40,449 bases of DNA from NCBI RefSeq assembly GCF_013302895.1, contig NZ_VJOK01000001.1, positions 6,323,252 through 6,363,700 of the forward strand, written 5' to 3'. Below the pieces are notes generated by a model that searched no databases, was not told the DNA's origin, and saw only the letters and a list, made by a program, of their open reading frames with translations. Positions 40,217 through 40,449 of this stretch are shown piece by piece (position 1 is the first letter of the stretch; the number at the start of each line of letters is the position of its first letter). The DNA is from Streptomyces albus subsp. chlorinus (GTDB taxonomy: Bacteria > Actinomycetota > Actinomycetes > Streptomycetales > Streptomycetaceae). The position numbers were made by a program, and so were the translations under genes.

Positions 40217-40449
40217 GTGGGGGCGATGCGGCGAACATGGGCGACGGTGCTGTGCGGTGCGGCCGCGCTGTGGGTCGTCCCGGCGGACGTGTCCGCGGCG
40301 GCCGGGCCGGCCCGGCGGCGACGCGGACCGGGGCGGCGGGGGCCGAGGCGATGGAGGCCGAGGTGCCGCGGACCGCGGTGACACGGACCGCGGTGACACG
40401 GACCGAGGCGCGAGCGAAGGCGGGGGCCGAGCCACGGGCGGAGGAGGCG
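40217..40449 (+). CDS. Exported protein, 5' part only, with apparent frameshift
   Basis: GTG 40217 is preceded by GAGAGGGGAGAAAC and begins MGAMRRTWATVLCGAAALWV, then VPADVSAAA, a good signal peptide with a likely cleavage near residue 29. The same frame then becomes Arg-rich and stops near 40380. One base earlier, the frame AATRTGAAGAEAMEAEVPRT stays open to the window end and has normal composition. A one-base change in the repetitive GC run at 40285-40315 would join them. A 15-base tandem repeat encoding TAVTR follows. The product cannot be identified. Confidence 0.45.

Noticed and set aside
1..40449. tRNA, rRNA or insertion sequence
   Set aside because: No cloverleaf-like sequence with a conserved TTCGA arm in the gaps, no transposase motif and no paired terminal repeats were seen.

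Overview
The window is from a high-GC actinomycete, almost certainly a Streptomyces. Codon third positions are nearly all G or C, GTG starts and ATGA-type overlaps are common, and typical streptomycete families recur: TerD, F420-dependent LLM oxidoreductase, two-domain small laccase, SseB-like protein, DUF1266 and WXG/Rhs export. I count about 36 genes, mostly chromosomal housekeeping and accessory genes. I see no tRNA, rRNA, insertion sequence, phage or CRISPR array.

Layout. 1-5523: start of mutA (methylmalonyl-CoA mutase small subunit, cut by the left edge), endonuclease V, a small secreted protein, a coupled pair (unknown protein plus AbiEii-type nucleotidyltransferase), a DUF3592-like membrane protein and a MarR regulator. 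5731-11757: a tightly overlapping minus-strand operon of SseB-like protein, WXG-like protein, a 1547-residue Rhs protein with a T7SS-type N-terminus and a variable C-terminal domain, and a small acidic protein placed as its immunity partner. 12031-13839: promoter, TetR-type operator and paaI-paaK of phenylacetate catabolism. 13914-19706: a toroid-like hypothetical protein, a Zn-alcohol dehydrogenase/SDR pair, an F420-type oxidoreductase and RidA. 19655-22883 is decaying: a frameshifted LuxR fragment, a DUF1266 protein, a helix-turn-helix regulator, and a DsbA/FrnE-like remnant that has lost its active-site half.

22982-29692: TerD; a secreted two-gene operon (ThuA plus glucose/sorbosone dehydrogenase, then a cupredoxin-Ig-Ig-DUF1080 fusion); a divergent Tat-exported small laccase; and a cold-shock gene with a structured leader. 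29870-40449: lactate permease, a YchJ-like gene with an apparent frameshift at a run of eight C, an isolated FAD/NAD reductase domain, a saccharopine-dehydrogenase-like reductase, an Fpg/Nei glycosylase with repeat-expanded loops, OsmC, GH25 lysozyme, a membrane protein with an expanding nine-residue repeat, a family III CoA-transferase with a seven-residue repeat extension, and the start of an exported protein cut by the right edge.

The best candidates for something undescribed are the Rhs toxin/immunity operon, the nucleotidyltransferase with its unfamiliar coupled partner, and the secreted copper/3-keto-sugar operon. Short in-frame minisatellites of 15, 21, 22, 27 and 30 bp recur in the right half and look like a local style of sequence growth. 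Function calls rest on motifs recognised by eye; no database search was run.
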